64,000 nt of DNA from Rhodopirellula baltica. GTDB lineage: Bacteria > Planctomycetota > Planctomycetia > Pirellulales > Pirellulaceae. Positions 1-8,749 of the stretch are shown piece after piece; the first letter of the stretch is position 1; each line of letters starts with the position of its first letter. A program made the translations under genes and the position numbers. Under the pieces are notes generated by a model. That model did no database searches. It was given only the letters and a program-made list of their open reading frames with translations, and was not told the origin of the DNA. Where the stretch lies: assembly GCA_002901265.1 (NCBI GenBank), contig PPHI01000074.1, positions 1 to 64,000 of the forward strand, in the 5' to 3' direction.

Positions 1-2895
1 GTAGGTCATGCGGATTCTGATTACAAGGCGACTCGAGCTCGGAATGCTGTCTTGTTTGCGTCGGCGCTGATGGTGTCAGTGTTTGTCATCTTGAATCTTC
101 CCTATCAATACGTCGAACGCTACGCCACAGGCGGTGTCGCAATTGACGTTGACTTTCAAAACCAAATGTCTGCGTTACCGATCATGGCGGGGATGCCCTT
201 TCGGTACTCGATACGCTATGCGGGCGACCATCCCATTGAGGCGTTTTCGTGGTCAGCGCTGATGTTGAACCTCGTCTCACTCGTTGCATCAATCGCTGTG
301 GTCGGCGTTTATCTCTATCGGAAAAAAATCAAGCAAAAACGCAGCGGGCGTGCAAGTTTGACAATTTCCGATCTGTTGGTGGCAACTTTTCTGACTGCTG
401 TCGGAATCGGTGGGTATCAATATTTGGAGATGGAGCAAACGAAGCTTCTGAAGTACCAAAGTTCGATGGCGGCTCAAGGACATGGAATCGCAATCTCGGC
501 ATGGTTGCCCAAGGTCATTGCGGACTGCATTCCGCAGGCGTACGCAAGGCTGTGTTGCAGTGTCCGTGGTGTACGGCTGGAGTCGCCGAGTGACGCGGTG
601 TTGAATGAAACGCTGCGAGCCGACAACTTGACATCCTTTCGGATCGGCGGTGATGGATATGACTTGCGTCTATTGGATCAGTTAAGTGGTCGAATTCATC
701 TGGACGATCTGCGGATTGCAGGCCGATCGATCGATCAGGGTACCGTTCGAGTAATCGGCGCGTTACCACGTCTGGAAACACTCAACTTGATTCGTTCGAA
801 CGTTCCCGCGGTGGCAATTTCATCGCTGGAACTGCCCAAGCTACGGCGGTTGGATTTGCGAATGACGGATCTGACGCTTGCCGAATTGGGAACGCCGCCC
901 TGGTCGAAAAACGTGGTCGAGCTTTCGCTTCCTCGTCCTTATGATCGTAGTGACAAAATCGAAATCGAAAATTGGCCGGAATTGAGGCGGCTGACAGTGA
1001 ACGATTTGGAACTTCAAGTCAATTCACGGTTGCTCGAAATCAAGCTCGCCAATCTGCCGAAGCTGGAAGAACTTAAGCTGGATCAACTGCAGTGCTATGC
1101 CTTGCAACTGACCCAGTTGCCAGTGTTGCCCGAGATCACTTTGCTAAAGGATAACATTGCCAACCGACTGGCACGCGGCGAAAAATATCCTTCCACGCTT
1201 TGGGTCAGGCGCTTTGAAATTGATCAGCTACCGAAGCTGGCTTCGATCAGCTTTTATGTTTCCGAAGTCGAGCAGATTCGGCTCTCAAGGCTGCCTGAAT
1301 TAAAGGGTGCCTATGTCGATGTTAGTCGATACGATTCGTCCGGCTATCGACATTCAAATGCGATATCCCAGCGTTCAAAGGTGGTTTTGGTCGATGGGCT
1401 AGCAGCAAGTGATGGTCCGGAAATAATTGACTTCAATGGAGTCGATTTGTCGGGCGTGGAACTCGCGCCCTTGCGAGCCAACTCGCGGTTGGCAGAATTG
1501 CGATTGGTCGGTACAGGAATCGGCTTGGAGCAATTGACAAAGCTTTCGCCAATGCCGCAGCTAATGAAGTTGCAAGTCGACAGTTCTGTCTTTACTCCCG
1601 CCAAGCTGGGGCGATTGTTGGATGCGTTTCCAAGCATCGAATCGCTCCAATTCGAAGATTCGCAAGACGCAGCCTTCGTTTTTCGGCAATCCACAGAAGA
1701 CCTCCATCTGAGCGATCATCCAAATTTGAAGACGCTGTTGGCGGAATCATTGTCGCAAGGCGTCTTTCGCTCGGTGCAGATCCGCAATATGCCCAGTCTA
1801 AATTCGGCCTTCGATTTTGCTTGGGTTGAAAATGATGTTCACATCCAAGGAGCACCCAATCTCCGAGGTCTTTCATTCGCGGCACCACTTCCGGCAACGG
1901 TTCAGCTTTCCGATTTGCAAAATCTTGAGTACTTCGCGGCGGGTGGAGACCGTGTCGATGATTCCATTGTGGAAGCGATCAGCCATTCAGAGCGATTGGC
2001 GACATTGACGCTCGCCTATGCGTCAGCCTCTAGTGAATCGCTCAAGTCGATTCCAGTTGCTTCACTGAAGCATCTTTGCTTGGCGGGTTGCAACGTTGAT
2101 GACGAGGTCGTTCGAGCTTGGGGAGATTTGACACAGCTTGAATCGCTCGACCTCAGTCAAACACAGATTACAGGCGTCAGCCTTGGACACCTGCTAGCGT
2201 CTAAATCGTTGCAAAGTGTTCGACTGGGAAACTGTCAAATAAAACCAAGCGAGTTGGCATCAATTGGCACGATGCCAACGTTGCAGGTGCTTTCGCTCGT
2301 AAATATCGGAATCGATCCTGACACGCTTCGGCAACTAACGCCTGCCACCGGTTTGCGTGAGTTGGATTTGTCGGGGACGACGGTGGCTAATGGAATTTTC
2401 GATTTGATCGCGGACTGGGATCTGCAGTTTTTGGTCTTAAATGATTGCGAATTGAACTCACGAAAGGTCGTCGAATTGATGCGCCGAAAAACATCGCTGG
2501 TCTTGGATCCCATTGGCAGTGATTTGGATCCGAGCGTATCGGCGTTTCTGATGTCCGAACAACGCATCGTGGATCGCTCCGATTTCGTTGAGTTCGAAGC
2601 AATGAAGCAATGGCAACAATCGATCAACAGCACTCAGCCAACATTCGGACAAGTCGCGATGGGTTTAGTCCCAAATGTCCAAATCCCAATCACCTTGACT
2701 AACGTCGATGATTTTTCAGCCTTTGGAATATATGGCGGTCAATCAAAAAACGTCTCGAGTGAGCCGACCGAGTCAAGCGGTGGATCGAATAGGTCTGGGT
2801 TTGGAGGTCTGATGGAGAGCTTCTTTGGCGGCGCTAGAAGCACGGAACAGAAGGCCGACGAAGTGAACGACGAATTGGAAGGAACATCGCTGTGA
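1..2895 (+). CDS. Membrane leucine-rich-repeat protein, 5' end outside window
   Basis: The frame is open from base 1. The first in-window start-like codon is a TTG at 52, but it falls inside a hydrophobic stretch, so the real start is probably upstream and the gene is 5'-partial. Counting from that TTG, membrane segments lie at about residues 1-17, 65-89 and 107-125. From about residue 190 to 830 there are irregular leucine-rich repeats with LxxLxLxx spacing, for example LTQLESLDLS and TGLRELDLSG. The tail is Gly/Ser-rich. LRR domains usually mediate protein binding, and the orientation here suggests a large extracytoplasmic repeat domain. The stop overlaps the start of the next gene, so the two are probably translated together. 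No enzymatic domain is visible and the specific role is unknown. Confidence 0.8.
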   Translation, partial: VGHADSDYKATRARNAVLFASALMVSVFVILNLPYQYVERYATGGVAIDVDFQNQMSALPIMAGMPFRYSIRYAGDHPIEAFSWSALMLNLVSLVASIAVVGVYLYRKKIKQKRSGRASLTISDLLVATFLTAVGIGGYQYLEMEQTKLLKYQSSMAAQGHGIAISAWLPKVIADCIPQAYARLCCSVRGVRLESPSDAVLNETLRADNLTSFRIGGDGYDLRLLDQLSGRIHLDDLRIAGRSIDQGTVRVIGALPRLETLNLIRSNVPAVAISSLELPKLRRLDLRMTDLTLAELGTPPWSKNVVELSLPRPYDRSDKIEIENWPELRRLTVNDLELQVNSRLLEIKLANLPKLEELKLDQLQCYALQLTQLPVLPEITLLKDNIANRLARGEKYPSTLWVRRFEIDQLPKLASISFYVSEVEQIRLSRLPELKGAYVDVSRYDSSGYRHSNAISQRSKVVLVDGLAASDGPEIIDFNGVDLSGVELAPLRANSRLAELRLVGTGIGLEQLTKLSPMPQLMKLQVDSSVFTPAKLGRLLDAFPSIESLQFEDSQDAAFVFRQSTEDLHLSDHPNLKTLLAESLSQGVFRSVQIRNMPSLNSAFDFAWVENDVHIQGAPNLRGLSFAAPLPATVQLSDLQNLEYFAAGGDRVDDSIVEAISHSERLATLTLAYASASSESLKSIPVASLKHLCLAGCNVDDEVVRAWGDLTQLESLDLSQTQITGVSLGHLLASKSLQSVRLGNCQIKPSELASIGTMPTLQVLSLVNIGIDPDTLRQLTPATGLRELDLSGTTVANGIFDLIADWDLQFLVLNDCELNSRKVVELMRRKTSLVLDPIGSDLDPSVSAFLMSEQRIVDRSDFVEFEAMKQWQQSINSTQPTFGQVAMGLVPNVQIPITLTNVDDFSAFGIYGGQSKNVSSEPTESSGGSNRSGFGGLMESFFGGARSTEQKADEVNDELEGTSL

Positions 2896-5198
2896 ACGCA
2901 TTCAAAGATTTCGCCGCGGTATTGCGACAGGTTTGTGTTTGCTTTTTGGGGGTGGTTTTTCTTGGTGGGTGCGACAGCGTGATAAGTCACACCGTCTCGA
3001 TCGACGCGGAACAGACCGTGGTCGCATGGCCGGAGACCGTTCCGGCGGCGAGAAGCGACTGGACGATCGCATCTGGAGAGCTTCAGGTCTGGAAGCCAGT
3101 TCCAATGGCATACCTGAAATCGTTTGAGCAAAAGTTTTCGATGGATAGTCGGTTTGACGATCCGATCGTTGAATGCACGGATTTGAACTTGAGTGAAGAT
3201 TCGCTGAGTTTCATCGAACAAGCCTACTCACAAAAACCAGAGTCGATGGAATCGGTTGTCAGCATTCCGATGGATGCGTTCAACGGTCCCCGGTCGTTCG
3301 ATTTATCGTTGGATGGCAAGCGATTGGTGACGCTAAATAGTGACCATGTCGAGTTGTACAACTTGGAAACGGCGAAACGCCTTGGCAGTTTCGCTTTGCC
3401 AGGGGAATGGGCCCGTCAGCCGCATGCGATTTGTTTTTGTGGGAACACCCGAGACTTCTTGGTTGCCTCCGATGACAGAATCTGCCGTATCAGCAGTCGG
3501 GACGGAAGTGTCCAAAATGAAATAAAAGGACTGGGGGAGACCATTGCAAAATGGAAAGTCAGCCCGAGTGGTGACGTACTCGTTTTACTGACAGAATCAG
3601 GCACACTTTGGGGCGGAGAAGCGACGCTTGAAGGGTTGTCGCAAATCAATTCCGATGGCACCAACGTTCGTGACATGGATTTATTTTCCAACGGCAAGTC
3701 GATCATCGCTGATGTGTCGGTCCCTCTGCTTTACCATCGGAACGACCAGAACGTTTGGTTGCAACAGAAGGTCGGCTTTGAATTCGAAACGGAGCATCCG
3801 CATGTCGTTGCCGGATCCGAAAGTCATTGTTGGGTCGATGGGCCGACGATTGAAGTACTGTCCAAAAAAGAAAACGCAGAGGGGAAAGTTGCTGACCATC
3901 TAGCAATGGCACATTCGTACTGGCCGCCGAACTTGGCTTGTTCGTATTCGTGGTCTACTGATTCGTACTCGTTCTTGGTGACCGGCGAGCGTTTGGTTCG
4001 TGGGAAATTGCAATGGGTGATTTACGATCTTGCACCGGCCAACTATACGCATTCGGCCCCAATCGAATTGGATTACAAACCACAGAGGCTTCTCTGTAGC
4101 GACGGCGGTAGCGTGGTGGCGATCTTGGACAAGCGAGGAATCAATGTCTCCCGCCGCACGGTGTGGTACACCGCTGACCATTGGCAGGTCAGTGAACTCG
4201 GATACTACATTGTCAATCAATATCCCCTCGACGAAGTCGAACGACTCTACGAGGCATTGGGAAGGCAGACCCGGTATTCAGCTCTTGGTGCACCGAGTGA
4301 TCTGCAACAGCTTTTGCTCTCTCGCGTCAGCTATCGATGGAACTATCTCGAGCAACAAGGCGATGACTTGCCCGAGGAACAACGGTTAGTTCTCGAAAAG
4401 ATCCGATCTTGGCACAAACAAGGCGGAGTGCTGGCTCGTTCTGTGAGCGGTTTCAGGCATCATCGGATTGCTTGGGATGCCCGCGGAAACGGGATGGGCA
4501 ACACTGTTTCGGCAAAAGCATGGGAAACGTTCAACGAACATAACGAGCTCGCTTACAACGAATTGAGTGAGGTGTGTGCCGAAGTTAAAGAGCCACCATT
4601 GCTTGCCCTTGAAACCCTCGTTCATGTGCAAATGGACCACCGTCCGGGTACTTCGCCATTGGTTGGCGTGAACGACCTCGCACGTCGTTGTGTCGAACTC
4701 TATCCAGGAAGCATTGGTGTTGCCGAAGCCATCGCGTTCAAGTTATTGCCGCAGTGGTATGGAGAAGAAGGAGAGTTGGTCAGTTTTGCGCGGGCGCATG
4801 CGGATCTCTACGACGGTCGGTTTTCAGACTTAGTCTATGCAAAGCTACTCGGCGTGTGTCTTTCTCATCATGCGAATCCCACGATGCAAGAAAAACGCCA
4901 AATCGACCCGCGGCGATTGCAATCCGCCATCGATACGGTGGTCGAATGGGGATTGCCCATCGACCTTTGGGTGTGGGAAGCTCGGCAAGTGGCTAGTTCG
5001 ACCGGGGCAAGCGTTTCGGATGTGGAGCTTTATGAAAAGATGATCGAGGCGGTTGGCGTCGTTCCGCGATTTGACTCGGGCAGCAGGCGATGGGGCACGC
5101 CGAACACGACCGAAATCCCAAAGCGGCTTTACAAGGAAGCACGCCAAGCGGCAATGTCAGAAGCGGATTCTGAGCTAGCTGGGACCGTTGACGATTGA
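2892..5198 (+). CDS. Predicted lipoprotein with beta-propeller-like middle and helical C-terminus
   Basis: The GTG start at 2892 overlaps the stop of the LRR gene (GTGA), indicating translational coupling. The N-terminus is a lipoprotein signal with lipobox LGGC, making Cys27 the lipidation site. Residues of about 125-430 contain WD40/propeller-like strands (SLDGKRLVTLNSDHVELYN, SPSGDVLVLLTESG), but repeats are poorly conserved. The remaining part, to residue 768, is mostly helical. With the membrane LRR partner this looks like a surface or periplasmic protein-binding pair. The last 24 bases overlap the 3' end of the opposite-strand gene. I do not recognise a named family and the function is unknown. 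Confidence 0.8.
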   Translation: MNAFKDFAAVLRQVCVCFLGVVFLGGCDSVISHTVSIDAEQTVVAWPETVPAARSDWTIASGELQVWKPVPMAYLKSFEQKFSMDSRFDDPIVECTDLNLSEDSLSFIEQAYSQKPESMESVVSIPMDAFNGPRSFDLSLDGKRLVTLNSDHVELYNLETAKRLGSFALPGEWARQPHAICFCGNTRDFLVASDDRICRISSRDGSVQNEIKGLGETIAKWKVSPSGDVLVLLTESGTLWGGEATLEGLSQINSDGTNVRDMDLFSNGKSIIADVSVPLLYHRNDQNVWLQQKVGFEFETEHPHVVAGSESHCWVDGPTIEVLSKKENAEGKVADHLAMAHSYWPPNLACSYSWSTDSYSFLVTGERLVRGKLQWVIYDLAPANYTHSAPIELDYKPQRLLCSDGGSVVAILDKRGINVSRRTVWYTADHWQVSELGYYIVNQYPLDEVERLYEALGRQTRYSALGAPSDLQQLLLSRVSYRWNYLEQQGDDLPEEQRLVLEKIRSWHKQGGVLARSVSGFRHHRIAWDARGNGMGNTVSAKAWETFNEHNELAYNELSEVCAEVKEPPLLALETLVHVQMDHRPGTSPLVGVNDLARRCVELYPGSIGVAEAIAFKLLPQWYGEEGELVSFARAHADLYDGRFSDLVYAKLLGVCLSHHANPTMQEKRQIDPRRLQSAIDTVVEWGLPIDLWVWEARQVASSTGASVSDVELYEKMIEAVGVVPRFDSGSRRWGTPNTTEIPKRLYKEARQAAMSEADSELAGTVDD

Positions 5199-6104
5199 GG
5201 TCAAGTTGTCAAAGCAAACTTGGATTGCTTGATCAGGTTTGTAGTTGTCCTGACGCCAGAGTTGCGAACTGACTTCGCAGCAAACTTCGCCGTCGTATCC
5301 GCCTTCAAGAAACTGTTTGATGATCGCGGCATGTGGGATCGTCCCAGCTTCACCAGGCAATGCAAACCGCACTGTGCCGTTTTCTTGCACGGCGTCTTTC
5401 AGAACGATGTAGCCGGTATAGGGAAGCGATTCGGCGACGGTATCACTTAGCGTCAGACCGCGAAATGCGAAGTGACTTGGATCGTAAACCATACACAGCG
5501 AACTTGGATTACCGAGTTGTTCGAACAGCCAGATCGCGTGTTCCGGCAACGACATCGCGTGACCCCGGTGCGGTTTGATCGCTAAGCGAACGTTGGCTTG
5601 ATTAGCCAGTTCGGACCATGCTCCCAACGCATCACAAAACAGGGTTTTCTTGTCTTCCCAGTTTCCACCACCTAGAACAGATTGGATCAGTGGCGGTTGT
5701 TCGGGGCAGAGATCGATTGCCAAGTCGAGCAAGCGTTGCACCCAGGCGTTTTGTGAAGCGTGTTGGTTTGCCGCCGGATTGGGCAATCCCATTAGTGCGC
5801 CTAATCGTAGGTCGTGTTTCGCCAGACAAGAACGCAGAGCATCGCGATCGTTTGGCCGAAGCACATCCGGCGCGGCGTGATATCCCTGCATCGCTGCCAA
5901 TTCAATGGAATCGAAACCTACTGCCGCGACACGTTCGATCGCTTGAATCGCAGTCGTGTTCGGTAGTCCGTAGCTACCAAAACCGATGGGACATTTGGGT
6001 GATTCTTGCGTTTGCGTGAGGGCTTTCACCGAGTTGGCACTTGCAGTCGCGAGTGCCAGGAAAGCGGAATGCTTGAGAATCGAGCGGCGGTTGGGCTGTG
6101 ACAC
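5175..6104 (-). CDS. Exported sugar phosphate isomerase/epimerase-like TIM-barrel protein
   Basis: A 309-residue protein starting at GTG 6104. The N-terminus has a twin-arginine-like signal (NRRSILKHSAFLALATA, Arg-Arg at 6-7) followed by a hydrophobic stretch. The remainder fits the xylose-isomerase-like TIM barrel (AP endonuclease 2 family): GFDSIELAAMQGY early in the barrel, LAIKPHRGH in the middle, and VYDPSHFAFRG and GEVCCEVSS toward the end, supplying the usual acidic and His metal ligands. Planctomycetes carry many such exported family members, often annotated as sugar phosphate isomerases/epimerases or hydroxypyruvate isomerases. The substrate cannot be read from sequence. It is convergent with, and overlaps by 24 bases, the preceding lipoprotein gene. 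Confidence 0.8.
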   Translation of the reverse strand: MSQPNRRSILKHSAFLALATASANSVKALTQTQESPKCPIGFGSYGLPNTTAIQAIERVAAVGFDSIELAAMQGYHAAPDVLRPNDRDALRSCLAKHDLRLGALMGLPNPAANQHASQNAWVQRLLDLAIDLCPEQPPLIQSVLGGGNWEDKKTLFCDALGAWSELANQANVRLAIKPHRGHAMSLPEHAIWLFEQLGNPSSLCMVYDPSHFAFRGLTLSDTVAESLPYTGYIVLKDAVQENGTVRFALPGEAGTIPHAAIIKQFLEGGYDGEVCCEVSSQLWRQDNYKPDQAIQVCFDNLTSIVNGPS

Positions 6105-6329
6105 GGGCTTCTCTCGAGCGAGGGGGGGCGGTATCGCCGGGACAGGGCGGGGTTACCATGATAGGTGTGTCGATGCCAGCAGTGGTGTGGCAGTGGGGTT
6201 TTCGGCATGGAGGATCAACGTCTAGCCTGTTCTGACATTTCGAACTGGACGGACAGCGTCGGCAATCCGATAATGAAAACGTTTCCGTTCCTTCGCCCGA
6301 ACTAACTCGATTTTCATCGATTTAACGTC

Positions 6330-6854
6330 GTGTTCCCATTTCGTTTCATCACCGCCATTGCTTTGCTGGTGCATTCGGTATTCGGATGCTCACTGCATGC
6401 AGCATGCGCTTGTGAGGGGCATGTCCACGTCGATGGCGAGGCGATTCACGCGGAGAGGGGCTGTTTGCATACGCACGGACAGCAGGAACTTTCTACTGAC
6501 GGCCATGAATCGTGCTGTCATGGCGAGATCGCGTCGCCAGCAACCGGTGCCCATCACGATCATTGTGAGCATCGCAGTGACGAAGTCGTCTCCAGCTATT
6601 GCCTGTGTTGTGAATCGGCACCACATGGTCATGGTCGGCCGTGTGGCGATGGCAGTGTCCGTTGCAGTTTTGTGCCTTCGACCGAGAACTTGCTCGCCGC
6701 GTCGTTTCACGATGCGGTTGCCCTCGTCGTCTTTGTCGAACCGCCAACGGTATCCAAAGAGGTCGTGCGGTATATCGGCCAGCACAGGACTCTTGCCACT
6801 TTTTACGATCGCCCACAATGTCGATGTGCAGCTCTCTGCACGTGGTTGATTTGA
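6330..6854 (+). CDS. His/Cys-rich exported protein heading the metal-efflux cluster
   Basis: A 174-residue protein from a GTG start at 6330. It begins with a signal peptide (FRFITAIALLVHSVFGCSLHA). The mature part is unusually rich in His and Cys, with clusters such as ACACEGHVHVDG, ESCCHGEI, HHDHCEH and CLCCES, which suggests metal binding in the periplasm. It precedes a periplasmic adaptor and an RND pump on the same strand, so a role in metal capture or sensing is inferred. Another long frame overlaps it (from 6358), but only this frame has a signal peptide and a coherent metal-ligand pattern. No named family is recognised. Confidence 0.62.
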   Translation: MFPFRFITAIALLVHSVFGCSLHAACACEGHVHVDGEAIHAERGCLHTHGQQELSTDGHESCCHGEIASPATGAHHDHCEHRSDEVVSSYCLCCESAPHGHGRPCGDGSVRCSFVPSTENLLAASFHDAVALVVFVEPPTVSKEVVRYIGQHRTLATFYDRPQCRCAALCTWLI

Positions 6855-7015
6855 TCGTTTGACGTCGATGTAGCGTGTCCGTTGTCTGATTTGGCAACGT
6901 GTCGCTACAAACGCAAATTGCATCTGATAGACGTCGGTCCTAAACGCCGTGCACGCATTGCTGCGCGACCATTGGGTACCGTTCGAAATTCATTCGACAC
7001 TAACGATTCCGTTCC

Positions 7016-8608
7016 ATGAATCAATCTCTAAAACGAGTCAACTTGCTACGCAGTCCCCGGGCGACGTTGGTCGCGATCGGCCTGGCGGTTGTTGTCGGGC
7101 TTTATCTATGGACTGACATTCCCGCGGACAACGGTTGGCCACTCGCCGGAGCAATCGAAACACACGACGACCATGATCATGGCGATGAAGGGCACGACGA
7201 TCAGCATGATGACCATGCCGGGCACGATCATGATCACGCCGGTCATTCGGAGGCGGATTCGATCGAATTGAGTGCTCAGGCGCGGGCAAATCTGCGTCTT
7301 ACGACACGGGTCGCGACGGTTCAGCCTTTCAAGGAGTATGTCGAAATTCCTGGTGTCGTGATGCCGTGGCCTGGTCGCACGCACGTCGAAATCACTTCGC
7401 CCTTGACTGGCGTCATCAGTTCGATCCGTATTTCGCGTGGGGAGATGGTTGCCAGTGGGACTCCGCTGTTTACGCTGCGTTTGACACACCAGGATTTGGT
7501 TAACACCCAAGAAGCTTTTTTGACTTCCTTGGGACAGCTTGATGTCGAACGCCGTGAAATTCAGCGTTTGACATCGATCGCGTCTTCCGGGGCAATTGCG
7601 GCGAGCAAACGAATTGAACGCGAGTATGAACGCGACCGGTTGTTGGCCAGTTTGCAGGCCGCGAGACAATCGATGCTGCTTCACGGCTTGACAGTTGAGC
7701 AGATCAATCAAATCGAACAGTCTCGAGAGTTGGTCCGCGAAGTCACCGTCTTTGCGCCCATCTTGCACTCTGATCGATCGCTTCATCATGACTCTAGCGA
7801 GCCGAGTTTGCCGCCGGGGATGCCCTTTGATGCATCGAACCGTCACCAGGATTCGGGGCACGCGGGCGTTCATGGAGCTTCGCAAATGCAAGCCGCCTCA
7901 TGGGCAACGACACGATTCGCCAACGTTGTTCAGCCAGCTCCACCGCATCCAGAACACATCGATGCCGAGTTTCTGATCACCGATTTGATGGTCAGCCGAG
8001 GACAGTCGGTCCAGGCAGGGCAAAGCCTCGCCCAACTATCGGACTATAGCCAGCTTCTGATCGAAGGTTCGGCATTTCAGCGGGATAGCGAGACGTTACG
8101 CGAGGCTGCCAATCGGAAAGCAGACCTGCAAGCGGTCATGGATCTTGGTGCGGTAGATCAATCGATCATCGACGGTCTAAGGATCGTTTACTTGGGCAAC
8201 GAAGTCGATCGCGTTTCGCGAGCGTTGCCGTTTTATGTTTCGCTATCGAACGAAGTCGAACGCAGTGTCCTCGTTGGCGACGAGCGTTTTGTTAGTTGGC
8301 GATACAAGCCGGGGCAGCGATTGACGGTGCGGGTACCGACGAAGACGCTTGAGGAAGCGATTGTGGTTCCTAAAGAGGCGGTTGCCGAAGAAGGGCCCGA
8401 ACGATTCGTCTTTGTCCAAAACAATGATCATTTCGACCGCGTGTCCGTCCATGTATTGGCGGGCGACTCAATGAACGTTGCGATCGCCAATGACGGTCAA
8501 CTCTGGCCGGGCCAGACGGTCGCGGTCAGTGGCGCACATCAACTGCAGATGGCAATCAAGAACAAAAGTGGTGGTGAGATCGATCCACATGCGGGGCACA
8601 ACCACTAG
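7016..8608 (+). CDS. RND metal-efflux periplasmic adaptor (membrane fusion protein, CusB/CzcB type)
   Basis: A 530-residue protein with an N-terminal membrane anchor (about residues 15-33) followed by a His/Asp-rich metal-binding stretch at about 50-77 (HDDHDHGDEGHDD and similar). It then has the adaptor architecture: a barrel-sandwich start (VEIPGVVMPWPGRTHVEITSPLTGVISSI), an alpha-hairpin with heptad-like helices (about 165-245), a second His-rich insertion, and a C-terminal beta-barrel/membrane-proximal part (VVPKEAVAEEGPERFVFVQN). It ends in HAGHNH. Adaptors of this class connect the inner-membrane RND pump with an outer-membrane channel. The pump gene follows 141 bases downstream, after an inverted repeat. 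Confidence 0.9.
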   Translation: MNQSLKRVNLLRSPRATLVAIGLAVVVGLYLWTDIPADNGWPLAGAIETHDDHDHGDEGHDDQHDDHAGHDHDHAGHSEADSIELSAQARANLRLTTRVATVQPFKEYVEIPGVVMPWPGRTHVEITSPLTGVISSIRISRGEMVASGTPLFTLRLTHQDLVNTQEAFLTSLGQLDVERREIQRLTSIASSGAIAASKRIEREYERDRLLASLQAARQSMLLHGLTVEQINQIEQSRELVREVTVFAPILHSDRSLHHDSSEPSLPPGMPFDASNRHQDSGHAGVHGASQMQAASWATTRFANVVQPAPPHPEHIDAEFLITDLMVSRGQSVQAGQSLAQLSDYSQLLIEGSAFQRDSETLREAANRKADLQAVMDLGAVDQSIIDGLRIVYLGNEVDRVSRALPFYVSLSNEVERSVLVGDERFVSWRYKPGQRLTVRVPTKTLEEAIVVPKEAVAEEGPERFVFVQNNDHFDRVSVHVLAGDSMNVAIANDGQLWPGQTVAVSGAHQLQMAIKNKSGGEIDPHAGHNH

Positions 8609-8628
8609 GTAACTCTGCCCGTTTATGC

Positions 8629-8660
8629 GTCAGTCGCAATCGGAATTGATTGCGACTGAC
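8629..8660 (+). promoter_or_regulatory. Perfect 13-bp inverted repeat between adaptor and pump genes
   Basis: The arms GTCAGTCGCAATC (8629-8641) and GATTGCGACTGAC (8648-8660) are perfectly complementary around a 6-base loop. It lies 20 bases after the adaptor stop and about 90 bases before the pump start. No T-run follows, so it is more likely an mRNA processing or stability hairpin, or a protein-binding operator, than a strong intrinsic terminator. Confidence 0.5.
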
Positions 8661-8749
8661 ATCGACCTGTCTCACACGACGCGGTGTCACCAACTTGTGA
8701 CGTCGACTGTTACCGCGTCCACGCACAACCAATTGGGCGGAATGCCACC

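Noticed and set aside
6358-6849. Alternative overlapping frame as a 163-residue gene
   Set aside because: It has no signal peptide or recognisable domain, while the frame from 6330 has both a signal peptide and metal-ligand clusters.
8684-8749. Longer N-terminus of the RND pump from GTG 8684
   Set aside because: The extension is unconserved in character and the family N-terminus begins at the ATG 8750.
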